A stretch of DNA of 13,769 nt from an uncultured Prevotella sp. (GTDB lineage Bacteria > Bacteroidota > Bacteroidia > Bacteroidales > Bacteroidaceae). The notes under the pieces are model-generated. The model was not told where the DNA came from, ran no database searches, and was given only the letters and a program-made list of their open reading frames with translations. The translations under genes were made by a program, and so were the position numbers. The stretch lies in contig CABVDL010000072.1 in assembly GCA_902497035.1 (NCBI GenBank), forward strand, positions 1 to 13,769, written 5' to 3'. Shown here piece after piece: positions 13,695 through 13,769 of this stretch. Each line of letters begins with the position of its first letter. Within the stretch, counting starts at the first letter, position 1.

Positions 13695-13769
13695 GAGGCT
13701 GTGTCAAAAGTCAGTTTTTGGCCCAGCCTATCATAAATTAGGCAGCTATCAGGTTTCGATTTGATAGCT
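13695..13769. other. Possible left end of an insertion sequence
   Basis: The sequence gaggctgtgtcaaaag (13695-13710), just after the rpoD hairpin, resembles the terminal inverted repeats of several Bacteroidota insertion sequences as I remember them. A perfect 8-bp inverted repeat, agctatca/tgatagct (13744-13751/13762-13769), follows at the window edge. No transposase reading frame is visible before the window stops, so this is only a suggestion. Confidence 0.25.

Overview
The window looks like a chromosomal piece of a Bacteroidota genome, most likely Prevotella/Segatella-like. Three things point there. The primary sigma factor at the right end is the short (289-residue) Bacteroidota RpoD beginning MRQLKIS. 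Several intergenic regions carry the Bacteroidota promoter pattern TTTG-N19/20-TAnnTTTG. Genes are GC-rich, intergenic spacers are AT-rich, and Shine-Dalgarno sites are not evident. The genus is inferred from gene style, not from a search.

Layout. 1-344: the right end of a dispersed inverted-repeat element, then a strongly self-complementary tract that may be a structured RNA. 369-2861: an exported S9-family serine peptidase with its own -7 box. 3129-7985: a tight five-gene operon behind a near-perfect promoter, made of a FkbH-like HAD-IIIC protein, a VOC-fold protein, an acyl carrier protein, an MBOAT O-acyltransferase and a membrane-anchored SGNH/DltD-like protein. 7927-9237: a rearranged zone. 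The last ~54 bp of the SGNH gene are repeated 1.19 kb downstream, with a small ORF, a YihX-like HAD phosphatase and a 247-bp MITE-like element between the two copies. 9363-9494: six 22-bp tandem repeats. 9519-11765 (minus strand): GDP-L-fucose synthase followed 9 bp later by a PrsW-like membrane protease with an N-terminal GYF-like domain. 11934-12091: a second complete MITE-like element. 12486-12559 (minus): tRNA-Val(GAC) with a clear promoter and a probable terminator. 12789-13658: rpoD, followed by a perfect hairpin and possibly the edge of an insertion sequence.

How the genes may work together. The operon has the same division of labour as the D-alanylation system DltABCD. FkbH would load a three-carbon acyl group (glyceryl, by family precedent) onto the ACP, in place of DltA. 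The ACP corresponds to DltC, the MBOAT to DltB, and the exported SGNH protein to DltD. The VOC protein could epimerise or otherwise process the acyl-ACP. The inferred outcome is O-acylation of a surface glycan with a glyceryl-derived group. No substrate can be read from the sequence. GDP-fucose synthase a few kb away is compatible with a surface-polysaccharide neighbourhood, but the fcl-prsW pair is a separate, oppositely oriented unit.

The most unusual features are the FkbH-powered Dlt-like operon, the damaged junction at its 3' end, and the dispersed elements with perfect 29-39 bp terminal inverted repeats.
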